Source: Pseudomonadota bacterium
GTDB taxonomy: Bacteria; Pseudomonadota; Alphaproteobacteria; Sphingomonadales; Sphingomonadaceae
NCBI GenBank assembly: GCA_963205175.1
Contig: CAUJIW010000024.1
Location: forward strand, 1 to 45,023
Direction of reading: 5' to 3'
DNA: 45,023 bases
Shown here: positions 35,217 to 43,842 of the stretch, piece after piece
Layout of the letters: the number at the start of each line of letters is the position of its first letter
How positions within the stretch are numbered: the first letter of the stretch is position 1
The notes under the pieces: generated by a model
Told to the model about the DNA's origin: nothing
Seen by the model: only the letters and a program-made list of their open reading frames with translations
Databases searched by the model: none
Program-made: the position numbers and the translations under genes

Positions 35217-36245
35217 ATGGGTTATCGTGTCGCTGTGGTCGGCGCCACCGGCAACGTGGGCCGCGAAATGCTCAACATCCTGGCCGAGCGCCAGTTCCCC
35301 GCCGATGAGATCGCGGCGCTCGCCTCGTCGCGCTCGGTGGGCAACGAGGTGGAGCTGGGCGAAAGCGGCAAGACGCTGAAGTGCAAGAACCTCGAACACT
35401 TCGACTTCACCGGCTGGGACATCTGCCTGATGTCGGCCGGCTCCGAGGTGTCGAAGGTGTGGGGCCCGAAGATCGCCGCCCAGGGCTGCGTCGTCATCGA
35501 CAACGCCTCTTACTTCCGCATGGACCCGGATGTGCCGCTGATCGTGCCGGAAGTGAACCCGGACGCCATCGACGGCTACAAGAAGAAGAACATCATCGCC
35601 AACCCCAACTGCTCGACCGCGCAGATGGTGGTGGCGCTGAAGCCGCTGCACGATCTGGCCGGCATCAAGCGCGTCGTCGTCTCGACCTACCAGTCGGTGT
35701 CGGGCGCCGGCAAGGACGGCATGGACGAGCTGTTCGAGCAGACCCGGGCGATCTTCGTCGGCGACCAGCGGGAGGCGCGCAAGTTCTCCAAGCAGATCGC
35801 CTTCAACGTCATCCCGCACATCGATACCTTCCTGGAGGACGGTTACACCAAGGAAGAGTGGAAGATGGCGGCCGAGACCAACAAGATCCTCGATCCCGAC
35901 ATCAAGGTGACCGCCACCTGCGTGCGCGTGCCGGTGTTCGTCGGCCACTCGGAAGCCATCAACATCGAGTTCGAACGGCCGATCACCGACGCCCAGGCGC
36001 GCGCCGCCCTGCGCGAGGCGCCGGGCGTGATGGTGGTCGATAAGCGCGAGGCCGGCGGCTACACCACGCCGATCGAGTGCGTCGGCGACTTCGCCACCTT
36101 CGTCAGCCGCATCCGCAAGGACCCGACGGTCGACAACGGCCTGGCGCTGTGGTGCGTGTCCGACAACCTGCGCAAGGGCGCGGCGCTAAACGCCGTGCAG
36201 ATCGCCGAACTGCTGGGTCGCCGCCACCTCAAGAAGGCGGCCTGA
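35217..36245 (+). CDS. asd: Aspartate-semialdehyde dehydrogenase
   Basis: This 342-residue NADPH-dependent enzyme reduces aspartyl phosphate to aspartate semialdehyde, on the way to lysine, diaminopimelate, threonine and methionine. ATG 35217 follows TGGAGAG. The 20 codons upstream in frame are not family sequence. Seen are VAVVGATGNVGREML, the active-site Cys132 in ANPNCSTAQM, STYQSVSGAGKDGMDEL, and the catalytic His in RVPVFVGHSEAINIEF. The length is normal. A large hairpin terminator lies 95 bp after the stop. Confidence 0.97.
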   Translation: MGYRVAVVGATGNVGREMLNILAERQFPADEIAALASSRSVGNEVELGESGKTLKCKNLEHFDFTGWDICLMSAGSEVSKVWGPKIAAQGCVVIDNASYFRMDPDVPLIVPEVNPDAIDGYKKKNIIANPNCSTAQMVVALKPLHDLAGIKRVVVSTYQSVSGAGKDGMDELFEQTRAIFVGDQREARKFSKQIAFNVIPHIDTFLEDGYTKEEWKMAAETNKILDPDIKVTATCVRVPVFVGHSEAINIEFERPITDAQARAALREAPGVMVVDKREAGGYTTPIECVGDFATFVSRIRKDPTVDNGLALWCVSDNLRKGAALNAVQIAELLGRRHLKKAA

Positions 36246-36340
36246 TTGCCGGCGGCGCGCGACTGGTTCCGACCAGGATCGCGCCGCTCAGTCATGACCC
36301 CGGCGGTTCGTAGCAGACGAGCGGCGGAGCCCGCAGCCAT

Positions 36341-36375
36341 GACGCCCCGCGCGCCGCAGTCGGCGCCGGGGCGTC
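36341..36375 (+). terminator. Long hairpin terminator after asd
   Basis: GACGCCCCG (36341-36349) pairs with CGGGGCGTC (36367-36375). Inside it, GCGCC pairs with GGCGC over GCAGTC. Only one C is bulged, so the stem is 14 bp. It is followed by GCTGTTCCC. The remaining 36376-36484 carries no clear element apart from a ribosome-binding-like AGAGG before the kinase gene. Confidence 0.75.
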
Positions 36376-36484
36376 GCTGTTCCCAACCAGGCTGTTCGCA
36401 GCAGGAACGCGACCGGCAAGCGCCATGCATTGATGGCCCTCACCCTGTCATGTTAGACAACGCTAAAGAAGAGGTCCGGCAGCC

Positions 36485-39055
36485 ATGACGGCGCGTGCCG
36501 GGCGAATGCTCAGGGCAGGCATACATGATCAAAACCGGGACAACCGCATCAACCAGAGCATTCATCTGGTGATTCCCGCCGAGCAGCCCATGCGCGAATC
36601 GAGCCCGCTGTGGTCGGACTCCGCATCCCGCGGCCTGCTGGGCCTGGTGGCCGTCATGGCCGTGATGACCGTCGCCGCGTTCGTCCTGCCACTGCCCGAC
36701 CACTTCATTGATCGGTCCAGCTACGCCATGCTGCACCTGATGATGGAGATCTGCGCCATCGTCATCGGCGTGCTGGTGTTCGGCGTGAACTATCACCAGC
36801 TCTCGACCCAGCAGCCCGGCCGCATGGTCATGGTCGCCTGCGCCATGCTGGGCGCCGCGGTGTTGGACCTTGGCCATGCCATGTCCTTCCCCGGCATGCC
36901 GGATCTGGTGACGCCCGCCGGCGCCGAGAAAGGCATTGCCTTCTGGCTGCCCGCACGCCTCTTCATCGCGGCGACACTGGCACTGGTCGCCTTTCTGCCC
37001 TACGGCCCGCTGCGAACGCCCTGGCTGCGCGTCGGCCTGCTGGGCTTTTATCTGTCAGTCGCGGGCGCCATTTTTGGCCTCGTCCTGTTCGCGCCGGAGA
37101 CGCTGCCGGATACCTACATGCCCGGCACAGGGCTCACCGACTTCAAGATCCGCGCGGAAATACTGATCACCGCGCTGTTCACCATCGCGGCACTCGCCTT
37201 CCTGTGGCGCGCGCATCGCCGGCAACCAGGCGAGAACATGCTGATGTTCGCCGCCGCGGCCATCTCTGCACTCGGCGAGGCGCTGTTCACCCAGTACCGG
37301 GTGACCAACGACGTCTTCAACCTGATGGGTCATGGCTACAAGGTGGTCGCCTACCTCATCCTGTATCGTGCGGAGTTCGTGCTCAGCCTGCGCGCGCCCT
37401 ATGTCGAGCTGCAACGTGAGCGCGAGAACCTCGCCAAGGCCAACAGCCGCTTCCAGCAGATATTTGATCTTACCGCCGTCGGCATGACCCAGGTCGAACC
37501 AGTGTCGGGACGGATACTCCAGGTCAACCGCCGCTTCTGCACCTTCCTCGGCTATCGGCCAGAGGAGTTGCTTGGCCGCTGGTTCGGCGAATTCACCTTC
37601 GAGGAGGACCGCCCCTCCAACCTCGCGATGTATGACAGGCTGCTCAGGGGTGAGGTACCCGAACTCACGCTGGAGAAACGCTATCGGCGCAAGGACGGCA
37701 AACTGGTGTGGGGCTTCATAACCTCCACGTTGTTGCGCGACGACAAAGGCCGGCCGATTCTGGGCCTCACCGCCATTGCCGACATCACCGCCCTGCGCGA
37801 GGCGGAAGTCGAACGGTTGCAATTGCAGCAGCAGTTGCAGCAGTCCCAGAAAATGGAAGCGCTGGGCCAGTTGACCGGCGGCATCGCGCACGACTTCAAC
37901 AACATCCTGGCGACCATCATGGGCTATGCCGATCTGGCGCTTGAGCGGATGGTCCCCGACAAATCATCGAAACTGGCGCATTATCTGCGCGAGATTGGCA
38001 ATGCCAGCGAACGCGCGCGCGACCTGGTGGCGAAACTGCTGGCCTACAGCCGCACCCAGGTGCGCCCCATCGCCACGCCGCTCGCCGTCGAACCGGCAAT
38101 CCGCCAGACCATCGCCATGCTGCACCCGACCATGCCCTCCGGCATCTCGCTGGAATCTCGGGTGCAGCCCGGTCTACCCCCGGTGGCGATCGATATCGTC
38201 GACCTTCAGCAGGTTCTGATGAACCTCCTCATCAATGCCCGAGACGCCATTGGCGAACACGGCTGCATCATCATCGAGGCGCGTCGTTATCAGCCGCCCG
38301 AACTGGATGGCCTGCCCACCGAACTGCCACCAGAGCCTGAGCGCATCGAGCTGCTGGTCAAGGACACCGGTCACGGCATCGATGAGGAGATGTTGCCGCG
38401 CATCTTCGACCCCTTCTTCACCACCAAAGGCGTCGGCAAGGGCTCAGGCCTCGGCCTGTCCGTGGTACAGGGCATCGTCCGCAATGTCGGTGGTCATATA
38501 TCGGTACGCAACCGCCGCACCGGCGGCGCGTGCTTCAGCGTGCTGCTGCCCGCCGTGCCCGCGACTGCGGACGCCCCTGCGGCGGCGTCGCCGCCGCCGC
38601 CAAGCGCCCACAACCCGGCTGCTGGTTCCCTCTCGATGGCCGACAAGACCCGCCAGGTGATCTGGATCGTCGAGGACAAGGGATCGCTCGCCAATTTCCT
38701 CCGGGAGTTGCTGGAGGGCAGCGGCTATCAGGTGGTGGTCTTCAGCAACGCCCGCGATGCACTGGCGACCTTCGACATCGCCGCCGACACGGTCGATCTA
38801 GTGCTGACCGATCAGACCATGCCGGAAATGTCGGGCGCGGACCTGGCCCGGGCGATGCTGGCGATCCGCCCCCGGCTACCGATCATTCTGGCCACGGGCT
38901 ACAGCGACTCCATTGATGCCGAAAGCGCGCGGCGGCTCGGCATCCGCCGGTTCCTCAAGAAGCCAATGAGTGCGCAGGCTCTGCTGGCCGCCGTCAGCGA
39001 GGTTCTGGCGATGCCGTCGTCCGACGTGCCGGACCTGGCCGCGCCGGAAGCCTGA
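36485..39055 (+). CDS. MASE3-PAS hybrid sensor histidine kinase with receiver domain
   Basis: This 856-residue membrane kinase starts at ATG 36485, with AGAGG 9 bases upstream. The order is as follows: a basic N-terminus, and about seven membrane helices (residues 50-300) resembling the MASE3 sensor (AYAMLHLMMEI-like, FGVNYHQLS). A PAS domain follows (about 320-435, FDLTAVGMTQVEP, LGYRPEELLG, YRRKDGKLVWG) with PAC ending. Next come a coiled linker (QLQQQLQQSQ), HisKA with phosphoacceptor His469 in GGIAHDFNN, and HATPase with NLLINARDAI and GSGLGLSVVQGI. A Pro-rich linker leads to a receiver with Asp776 in VLTDQTMPEMSG and FLKKP. It probably uses a partner phosphotransfer protein. Its signal and output are unknown. 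Confidence 0.93.
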   Translation: MTARAGRMLRAGIHDQNRDNRINQSIHLVIPAEQPMRESSPLWSDSASRGLLGLVAVMAVMTVAAFVLPLPDHFIDRSSYAMLHLMMEICAIVIGVLVFGVNYHQLSTQQPGRMVMVACAMLGAAVLDLGHAMSFPGMPDLVTPAGAEKGIAFWLPARLFIAATLALVAFLPYGPLRTPWLRVGLLGFYLSVAGAIFGLVLFAPETLPDTYMPGTGLTDFKIRAEILITALFTIAALAFLWRAHRRQPGENMLMFAAAAISALGEALFTQYRVTNDVFNLMGHGYKVVAYLILYRAEFVLSLRAPYVELQRERENLAKANSRFQQIFDLTAVGMTQVEPVSGRILQVNRRFCTFLGYRPEELLGRWFGEFTFEEDRPSNLAMYDRLLRGEVPELTLEKRYRRKDGKLVWGFITSTLLRDDKGRPILGLTAIADITALREAEVERLQLQQQLQQSQKMEALGQLTGGIAHDFNNILATIMGYADLALERMVPDKSSKLAHYLREIGNASERARDLVAKLLAYSRTQVRPIATPLAVEPAIRQTIAMLHPTMPSGISLESRVQPGLPPVAIDIVDLQQVLMNLLINARDAIGEHGCIIIEARRYQPPELDGLPTELPPEPERIELLVKDTGHGIDEEMLPRIFDPFFTTKGVGKGSGLGLSVVQGIVRNVGGHISVRNRRTGGACFSVLLPAVPATADAPAAASPPPPSAHNPAAGSLSMADKTRQVIWIVEDKGSLANFLRELLEGSGYQVVVFSNARDALATFDIAADTVDLVLTDQTMPEMSGADLARAMLAIRPRLPIILATGYSDSIDAESARRLGIRRFLKKPMSAQALLAAVSEVLAMPSSDVPDLAAPEA

Positions 39056-39069
39056 TCGGGCAACGCGGC

Positions 39070-39624
39070 TCAGCGCGGGGTGATGACCCCGCAGGCCACC
39101 CGCGGCCCGGCATTGCCGGCGGGATCAGACCTGTTGTCATCCGGATCGGCATGCACGATGAACGCCGCGCCATCGGCGTCGAGCACGGCCGGCAGCCCGC
39201 CCTCGCCGGCAATGCTCACGCCCTGCAGCATCTGGTGGACCTTCGCCGTGCCATCCGGGCCAACCGCGATGTTGGACAGGTCACCGGCGTGACGACCCTG
39301 CGGGTTGTCGCGACCGTGCTGTCTGCCGGCAGGGTTGAAGTGACCGCCGGCTGACGTGAACGGCGCTTCGCAAACACCTTTCTCGTGAATGTGGAAGCCA
39401 TGTTCACCCGGCGTCAGTCCGCTCAGGTCGCCCCTCACCATCAGATGCCCGTCCGTCGCCCCGTGCAAGGTCAGCATGCCGACAAGATTGCCGGCGGCAT
39501 CGTGCAGCAGCGCCGATGCCCGAGCGGCCTCGGCGTGATGGTGCTCGGCCGTGCCCGCGACAACAGCGGCGGGGGCAGACAGGACGAGCACTGCGGCGAT
39601 GACGAAACGAGGGGCGTGCAGCAT
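39070..39624 (-). CDS. sodC: Periplasmic Cu/Zn superoxide dismutase
   Basis: This is a 184-residue precursor. GGGAGGAG lies 6 bases before ATG 39624. The longer frame to 39777 has no signal sequence. The signal peptide ends near VVAGT. A His-rich stretch (AEHHHAEA) follows, perhaps a metal loading site. Copper and zinc ligands are visible in HGFHIHEKG, GGHFNP, GRHAGDLSN and IVHADPDD. The two disulfide Cys are in KGVCEAPF and RVACGVI. It removes superoxide outside the cytoplasm, whereas SodB at 20821 acts inside. It converges with the hybrid kinase gene, 14 bp apart, and is divergent from the ATP-grasp gene. Confidence 0.95.
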   Translation of the reverse strand: MLHAPRFVIAAVLVLSAPAAVVAGTAEHHHAEAARASALLHDAAGNLVGMLTLHGATDGHLMVRGDLSGLTPGEHGFHIHEKGVCEAPFTSAGGHFNPAGRQHGRDNPQGRHAGDLSNIAVGPDGTAKVHQMLQGVSIAGEGGLPAVLDADGAAFIVHADPDDNRSDPAGNAGPRVACGVITPR

Positions 39625-39787
39625 GGTAATCTCCTCCCGTGCGACTCTCATCTGAACAATCCACACCAGATAAGCCGAATGCAGGTCGTCGCCCAACCGA
39701 ATTGCGACAGAAGGCTGCTTGACGGGCGCGTGACATCGCTTCACTCTGCCAATGCTGCACCGCAACACGAGACGCATCGGGAGGGCT

Positions 39788-41209
39788 ATGGCGGGCGCTT
39801 ACGACGAGATGGGGGGCACTGACGGCCAGCTTCGGTCGCAGTACGAAGTGGTCCAGGCCTGGCTGGACGACACGCCACCGGACCTGCTGGAACTCAAGCG
39901 CCGCGAAGCCGACGCGCTGTTCCGCCGAATCGGCATCACTTTCGCGGTCTATACCGAGGGCGGCGACCCCGAACGCCTGATTCCCTTCGACATGATCCCC
40001 CGCGTGCTGGACGCCACCGAGTGGGCGTCCCTGCGCCGGGGCCTTGAACAGCGGGTGAAGGCGCTCAACGCCTTCATCGGCGATATCTACAACGGCCAGG
40101 AAATCCTGCGCGCCGGGCGCGTGCCGGAGCGGCTGATCCTCACCAACCCGCAGTTCCGTCCCGAAATGATGGGCTTCCAGCCACCGCAGGGCGTCTATAC
40201 CCATGTCGCGGGCATCGACATGGTGCGCACCGGCCCCAACGACTTCTACGTGCTGGAGGACAACTGCCGCACACCCTCCGGCGTCTCCTACATGCTGGAG
40301 AACCGGGAAGTGATGATGCGGCTGTTCCCGGACCTGTTCCGGCGCGCCCACGTGGCGCCGGTCGCCCATTACCCCGAGGAACTGTTCGAGACGCTGCGCT
40401 CGGTGGCGCCGCCCCGGTGCCGGGGTGAACCCCGCATCGCGCTGCTGACGCCGGGCATCTACAACAGCGCCTATTACGAGCACAGCTTCCTCGCCGACGA
40501 GATGGGCATCGAGCTGGTGGAAGCCGCCGACCTCGTGGTGGAGGACAATGTCTGCTACATGCGCACCACGCGCGGACTGACCCGGCTCGACGTGCTCTAC
40601 CGGCGCATTGACGATGACTATCTCGACCCCCTGGTGTTCCGGCCCGACTCGATGCTGGGCGTACCCGGCCTGATGCACGCCTACCGTGCCGGCAACCTGA
40701 CGTTGGCCAACGCGCCGGGTGCGGGCATCGCCGACGACAAGGCGGTCTACTGCCATGTGCCGGAGATGATCCGCTTCTACCTCGGCGAGGAGCCGATCCT
40801 GCGGAACGTCCCGACCTGGGAATGCGCCAAGCCGGACGACCTGAAATACGTGATCGAGCATCTGGCCGAACTGGTGGTCAAGGTGGTGCACGGGTCGGGC
40901 GGCTACGGCATGCTGGTCGGCCCCCATGCCAGCACCGCCGAGCGGGAAGCCTTCGCCGCCAGGATCAAGGCCCGGCCGGCCGACTACATCGCCCAGCCGA
41001 CCCTGGCACTGTCCACCGTGCCGACCTTCGTCGACGCCGGCGTCGCGCCCCGGCATGTCGACCTGCGGCCGTTCGTGCTGGTGGGACAGGAGGTGCGGCT
41101 GGTGCCCGGCGGTCTGACCCGGGTGGCGCTGAAGGAAGGTTCGCTGGTGGTCAACTCCAGTCAGGGTGGCGGCACCAAGGATACCTGGGTGCTGGAGGAG
41201 ATGGACTGA
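39788..41209 (+). CDS. Circularly permuted ATP-grasp protein
   Basis: This 473-residue protein starts at ATG 39788, just after CGGGAGGG. It belongs to the family formerly called DUF404/DUF407. Characteristic pieces are IPFDMIPRVLDATEWASLRRGLEQRVKALNAFIGDIY, followed by GVYTHVAGIDMVRTGPNDFYVLEDNCRTPSGVSYMLENR. Further on are NAPGAGIADDKAVY and LVVKVVHGSGGYGML, whose Lys and Gly-rich loop fit ATP binding. Such ATP-grasp enzymes form amide bonds by an acyl-phosphate; the substrates are unknown. In many bacteria it is adjacent to an alpha-E gene, a transglutaminase gene and Anbu, as here. Its stop overlaps the alpha-E start by one base. Confidence 0.92.
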   Translation: MAGAYDEMGGTDGQLRSQYEVVQAWLDDTPPDLLELKRREADALFRRIGITFAVYTEGGDPERLIPFDMIPRVLDATEWASLRRGLEQRVKALNAFIGDIYNGQEILRAGRVPERLILTNPQFRPEMMGFQPPQGVYTHVAGIDMVRTGPNDFYVLEDNCRTPSGVSYMLENREVMMRLFPDLFRRAHVAPVAHYPEELFETLRSVAPPRCRGEPRIALLTPGIYNSAYYEHSFLADEMGIELVEAADLVVEDNVCYMRTTRGLTRLDVLYRRIDDDYLDPLVFRPDSMLGVPGLMHAYRAGNLTLANAPGAGIADDKAVYCHVPEMIRFYLGEEPILRNVPTWECAKPDDLKYVIEHLAELVVKVVHGSGGYGMLVGPHASTAEREAFAARIKARPADYIAQPTLALSTVPTFVDAGVAPRHVDLRPFVLVGQEVRLVPGGLTRVALKEGSLVVNSSQGGGTKDTWVLEEMD

Positions 41210-42153
41210 TGCTCGCCCGCACCGCCGAGAACCTGTTCTGGCTCGCCCGCTACATGGAGCGTGCCGAATATGTCGCCCGCCTGATCCAGGTCGCCCAGCG
41301 GCTCACCGGCACCACCGCCAGCAACGGCGACGCCAACGAATGGCATTCGGCGATCGTCGCCGCCGGCTGCGAGGAAGGCTTCGTCGCCAGGCATGGCGAG
41401 GAGGTGACACCGGAGGCCGCCATCGACTATCTGGTGCGCGACCCCGACAACAACTCCTCCATCCTGTCCTGCTTCGAGACCGCCCGGCGCAACTCCCGCT
41501 CGGTGCGCACGGCGCTGACCGCCGACATGTGGGATGCCATCAACACCACCTGGCTGGAGGTGCGCGAGTTCGACGTCGAGGCGCTGCTGCGGGCCGAGAA
41601 CCTCACCCGCTTCCTGGAATGGACCAAGGAGCGCGCCGGCCTGTTCAACGGCGCCTACGCCAACTCCATGCTGCGCAACGACGCCTTCTACTTCACACGG
41701 CTTGGCACCTTCATCGAGCGGGCCGACAACACCGCGCGCATTCTTGACGTCAAATATCATGTGCTGCTGCCCCAGGAAGCCAAGGTCGGCGGCGTCATCG
41801 ATTACTACCAGTGGGCCTCCATCCTGCGCGCCGTCTCGGCGCTGCGCGCCTATCGCTGGGTCTATCCCGGCCGGATGCACCCCTGGCAGGTGGCCGAGCT
41901 GCTGATCCTGCGCCCCGAACTGCCGCGTTCCCTGCTGTTCTGCTTCGAGCAGATCACCGCCAATCTCGATCTCATCGGGCAGGGGCATGGCCGGCCAACG
42001 GAGGCGCAGCGGCTGGCTGGCCAGATGTATGCCAAGCTGCGTTATGCCCGCATTGACGACATTTTTCAGGAAGGCCTGCACGAATTCCTAACCGAGTTCA
42101 TCGACAGTACGATTGTGCTGGGCCAGGAGGTCGGCAAACAGTATCTGGCATGA
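41209..42153 (+). CDS. Alpha-E domain protein (former DUF403)
   Basis: This is a 314-residue, wholly alpha-helical protein. The family opening, LARTAENLFWLARYMERAEYVARLI, has a conserved ARYMERAE core. A second repeat-like segment, FYFTRLGTFIERADNTARILDVKYH, occurs near residue 160-185. Function is unknown. It is strictly associated with the circularly permuted ATP-grasp protein and is thought to work with it. The start overlaps the ATP-grasp stop by one base (TGATG), so translation is coupled. The C-terminus, FLTEFIDSTIVLGQEV, is also usual. Confidence 0.93.
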   Translation: MLARTAENLFWLARYMERAEYVARLIQVAQRLTGTTASNGDANEWHSAIVAAGCEEGFVARHGEEVTPEAAIDYLVRDPDNNSSILSCFETARRNSRSVRTALTADMWDAINTTWLEVREFDVEALLRAENLTRFLEWTKERAGLFNGAYANSMLRNDAFYFTRLGTFIERADNTARILDVKYHVLLPQEAKVGGVIDYYQWASILRAVSALRAYRWVYPGRMHPWQVAELLILRPELPRSLLFCFEQITANLDLIGQGHGRPTEAQRLAGQMYAKLRYARIDDIFQEGLHEFLTEFIDSTIVLGQEVGKQYLA

Positions 42154-42174
42154 TGTGCCAGCTTGGAACATGTC

Positions 42175-43005
42175 ATGCGACTGAAAGTCCGTCACACGAC
42201 CGTCTATACCTACGCGGAACCGTTCGCCTACCTGATCCAGGCGATCCGGCTGACGCCGCGTCCCCACGATGGACTGGCCATCCATCGCTGGCAGGTGACC
42301 GGCACCGACGGTCGCGCCCTGCCCGCCACCGCTGACGGTTTCGGCAACGTCGTGCTGACCCAGACCATCACCCGGGAAACCGACACGGTGGAGATCAGCG
42401 TCGAGGGCGACGTCGAGACCCGCGATACCTTCGGCGTCGTGCGCGGCGCACCCGAGCCGCTGCCGCCGCTGGCCTTCACGCAGCCGACCAACGCCACCCA
42501 GACCGATGCCGCCATCGCCGACCTGGCCGACTGGGCCGCCGCCGGGCGCGCCAATGATCTCGACCGCCTGCACCGGTTGATGCGAGCCATCGGCGAGCGC
42601 ATCGCCCGCGCGCCCGACAGCGCCGACGCGCAGCCGACCGCCGCTGCGGCTTTGACCGCCGGGCGCGGCGTGCCGGCCGACCACAGCCATGTGATGATCG
42701 CCGCGGCCCAGCATCTGGGCTACCCTGCGCGCTACGTCTCCGGCTATCTGTGGACCAGCGATGACGACGTGGCGCCAGCCAACCACGCCTGGACCGAAGT
42801 GCATGTCGCCGACCTCGGTTGGGTCGGCTTTGATCCCGCCAACGGGCTGTGCCCCACCGAGGCCTATGTTCGCGTGGCGACCGGACGCTGCTATGATGAT
42901 GCCGCACCGGTGCGGGGCATCCGTCGGGGTGGCGCATCGGAACGGTTGTCGGTCGCAGTGCAGATCGCCGCCGGCATTCAGGCGCAACAGCAACAGCAGC
43001 AGTGA
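42175..43005 (+). CDS. Transglutaminase-fold protein lacking the catalytic Cys
   Basis: This 276-residue protein has an N-terminal beta domain (MRLKVRHTTVYTYAEPFAYL, LTPRPHDG) and the papain-like transglutaminase core in residues 120-235. ATG 42175 gives the usual family start. The family motif G-V-C-Q-D at the nucleophile is replaced by RGVPADHSHV, with Pro167 where Cys is expected. His204 in NHAWTEV and Asp220 in VGFDPANG remain. It should therefore lack ordinary cysteine peptidase or transamidase activity and may be a binding or regulatory member. The C-terminus ends in a run of six Gln. It lies 21 bp after the alpha-E gene. Confidence 0.9.
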   Translation: MRLKVRHTTVYTYAEPFAYLIQAIRLTPRPHDGLAIHRWQVTGTDGRALPATADGFGNVVLTQTITRETDTVEISVEGDVETRDTFGVVRGAPEPLPPLAFTQPTNATQTDAAIADLADWAAAGRANDLDRLHRLMRAIGERIARAPDSADAQPTAAAALTAGRGVPADHSHVMIAAAQHLGYPARYVSGYLWTSDDDVAPANHAWTEVHVADLGWVGFDPANGLCPTEAYVRVATGRCYDDAAPVRGIRRGGASERLSVAVQIAAGIQAQQQQQQ

Positions 43006-43060
43006 TCACCCGATCAGGGTTGCGCGAACATAACGATAACAGTGACGGGAAGTATCGAGC

Positions 43061-43801
43061 GTGCGTGTACGGAGTTTTGATGGCGTTGAACTGGCAGTGC
43101 GGGATGAGGGCGCGGGCCGCCCGGTCATCCTGGTCCATGGATTCTTGTCGACCGCCCGGGTCAACTGGGAGGCGTTCGGCACCGCCCGCGCGCTGAATGA
43201 AGCCGGCTTCCGCACCCTGCTGCCCGACCTGCGCGGCCACGGCGACTCCGACGCCCCCACCATTGCCACTGCCTATCCGCCGGACGTCCTGGCACTGGAC
43301 CTCGCGGCCATTGTGCGCCATTTCGAGCTGACCGACTACGACCTGGTGGGCTACTCGCTGGGCGCCCGCACGGTGGTGCGCGCCGTGGTCGCCCATGATC
43401 TGGCCCCGCGCCGGATGATCCTCGGCGGCATGGGCGCGACCGGGATCATCGCCGGCCAGGCCCGCGCCGCCTGGTTCGTCAGCGCCATCGCGGAACGGGC
43501 CACCGCCAAGCCACTGTCCGACAAGGGCCGGGTGGCGCGCTTCCTGGCCTCCACCGGCACCGATCCGGACGCCGCCATGCACATCATGGGCTCCTACGTC
43601 GAGACGACGTCGGAAATGCTGCGCGCCATCGCCACCCCGACACTGGTGCTCGCCGGCCAGGACGACCACGACAACGGCTCGGCGGAAGAGCTGGCCCGAC
43701 TGCTCCCCAACGCGCGCTACAAGGCAATCCCCGGCGACCATATGAGCGCCGTCACCCGGGCGGAATTCAGGCAGGCGATTGTTGATTTCCTGAGCGCTTG
43801 A
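43061..43801 (+). CDS. Alpha/beta-fold hydrolase
   Basis: This 246-residue protein starts at GTG 43061 after CGGGAAG. The fold is clear from VILVHGFLSTARVNW, LLPDLRGHGDSD, nucleophile Ser99 in GYSLGA, and ATPTLVLAGQDDHDNGSAEELA. The catalytic His is in PGDHMSAV. It has no signal peptide and is cytoplasmic. It is most like small esterases and carboxylic-ester or peptide-ester hydrolases; the substrate is unknown. It lies between the transglutaminase-fold gene and the Anbu gene, 41 bp upstream of the latter, and may belong to the same pathway. Confidence 0.88.
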   Translation: MRVRSFDGVELAVRDEGAGRPVILVHGFLSTARVNWEAFGTARALNEAGFRTLLPDLRGHGDSDAPTIATAYPPDVLALDLAAIVRHFELTDYDLVGYSLGARTVVRAVVAHDLAPRRMILGGMGATGIIAGQARAAWFVSAIAERATAKPLSDKGRVARFLASTGTDPDAAMHIMGSYVETTSEMLRAIATPTLVLAGQDDHDNGSAEELARLLPNARYKAIPGDHMSAVTRAEFRQAIVDFLSA

Positions 43802-43842
43802 GGGAACAAGCGTTGATGCGCGACTGGAGCGGGGGCACGGCC

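Noticed and set aside
39404-41056. 550-codon minus-strand frame over the ATP-grasp and sodC genes
   Set aside because: It runs out of sodC frame and opposite a clear ATP-grasp protein; it is a GC-driven shadow.
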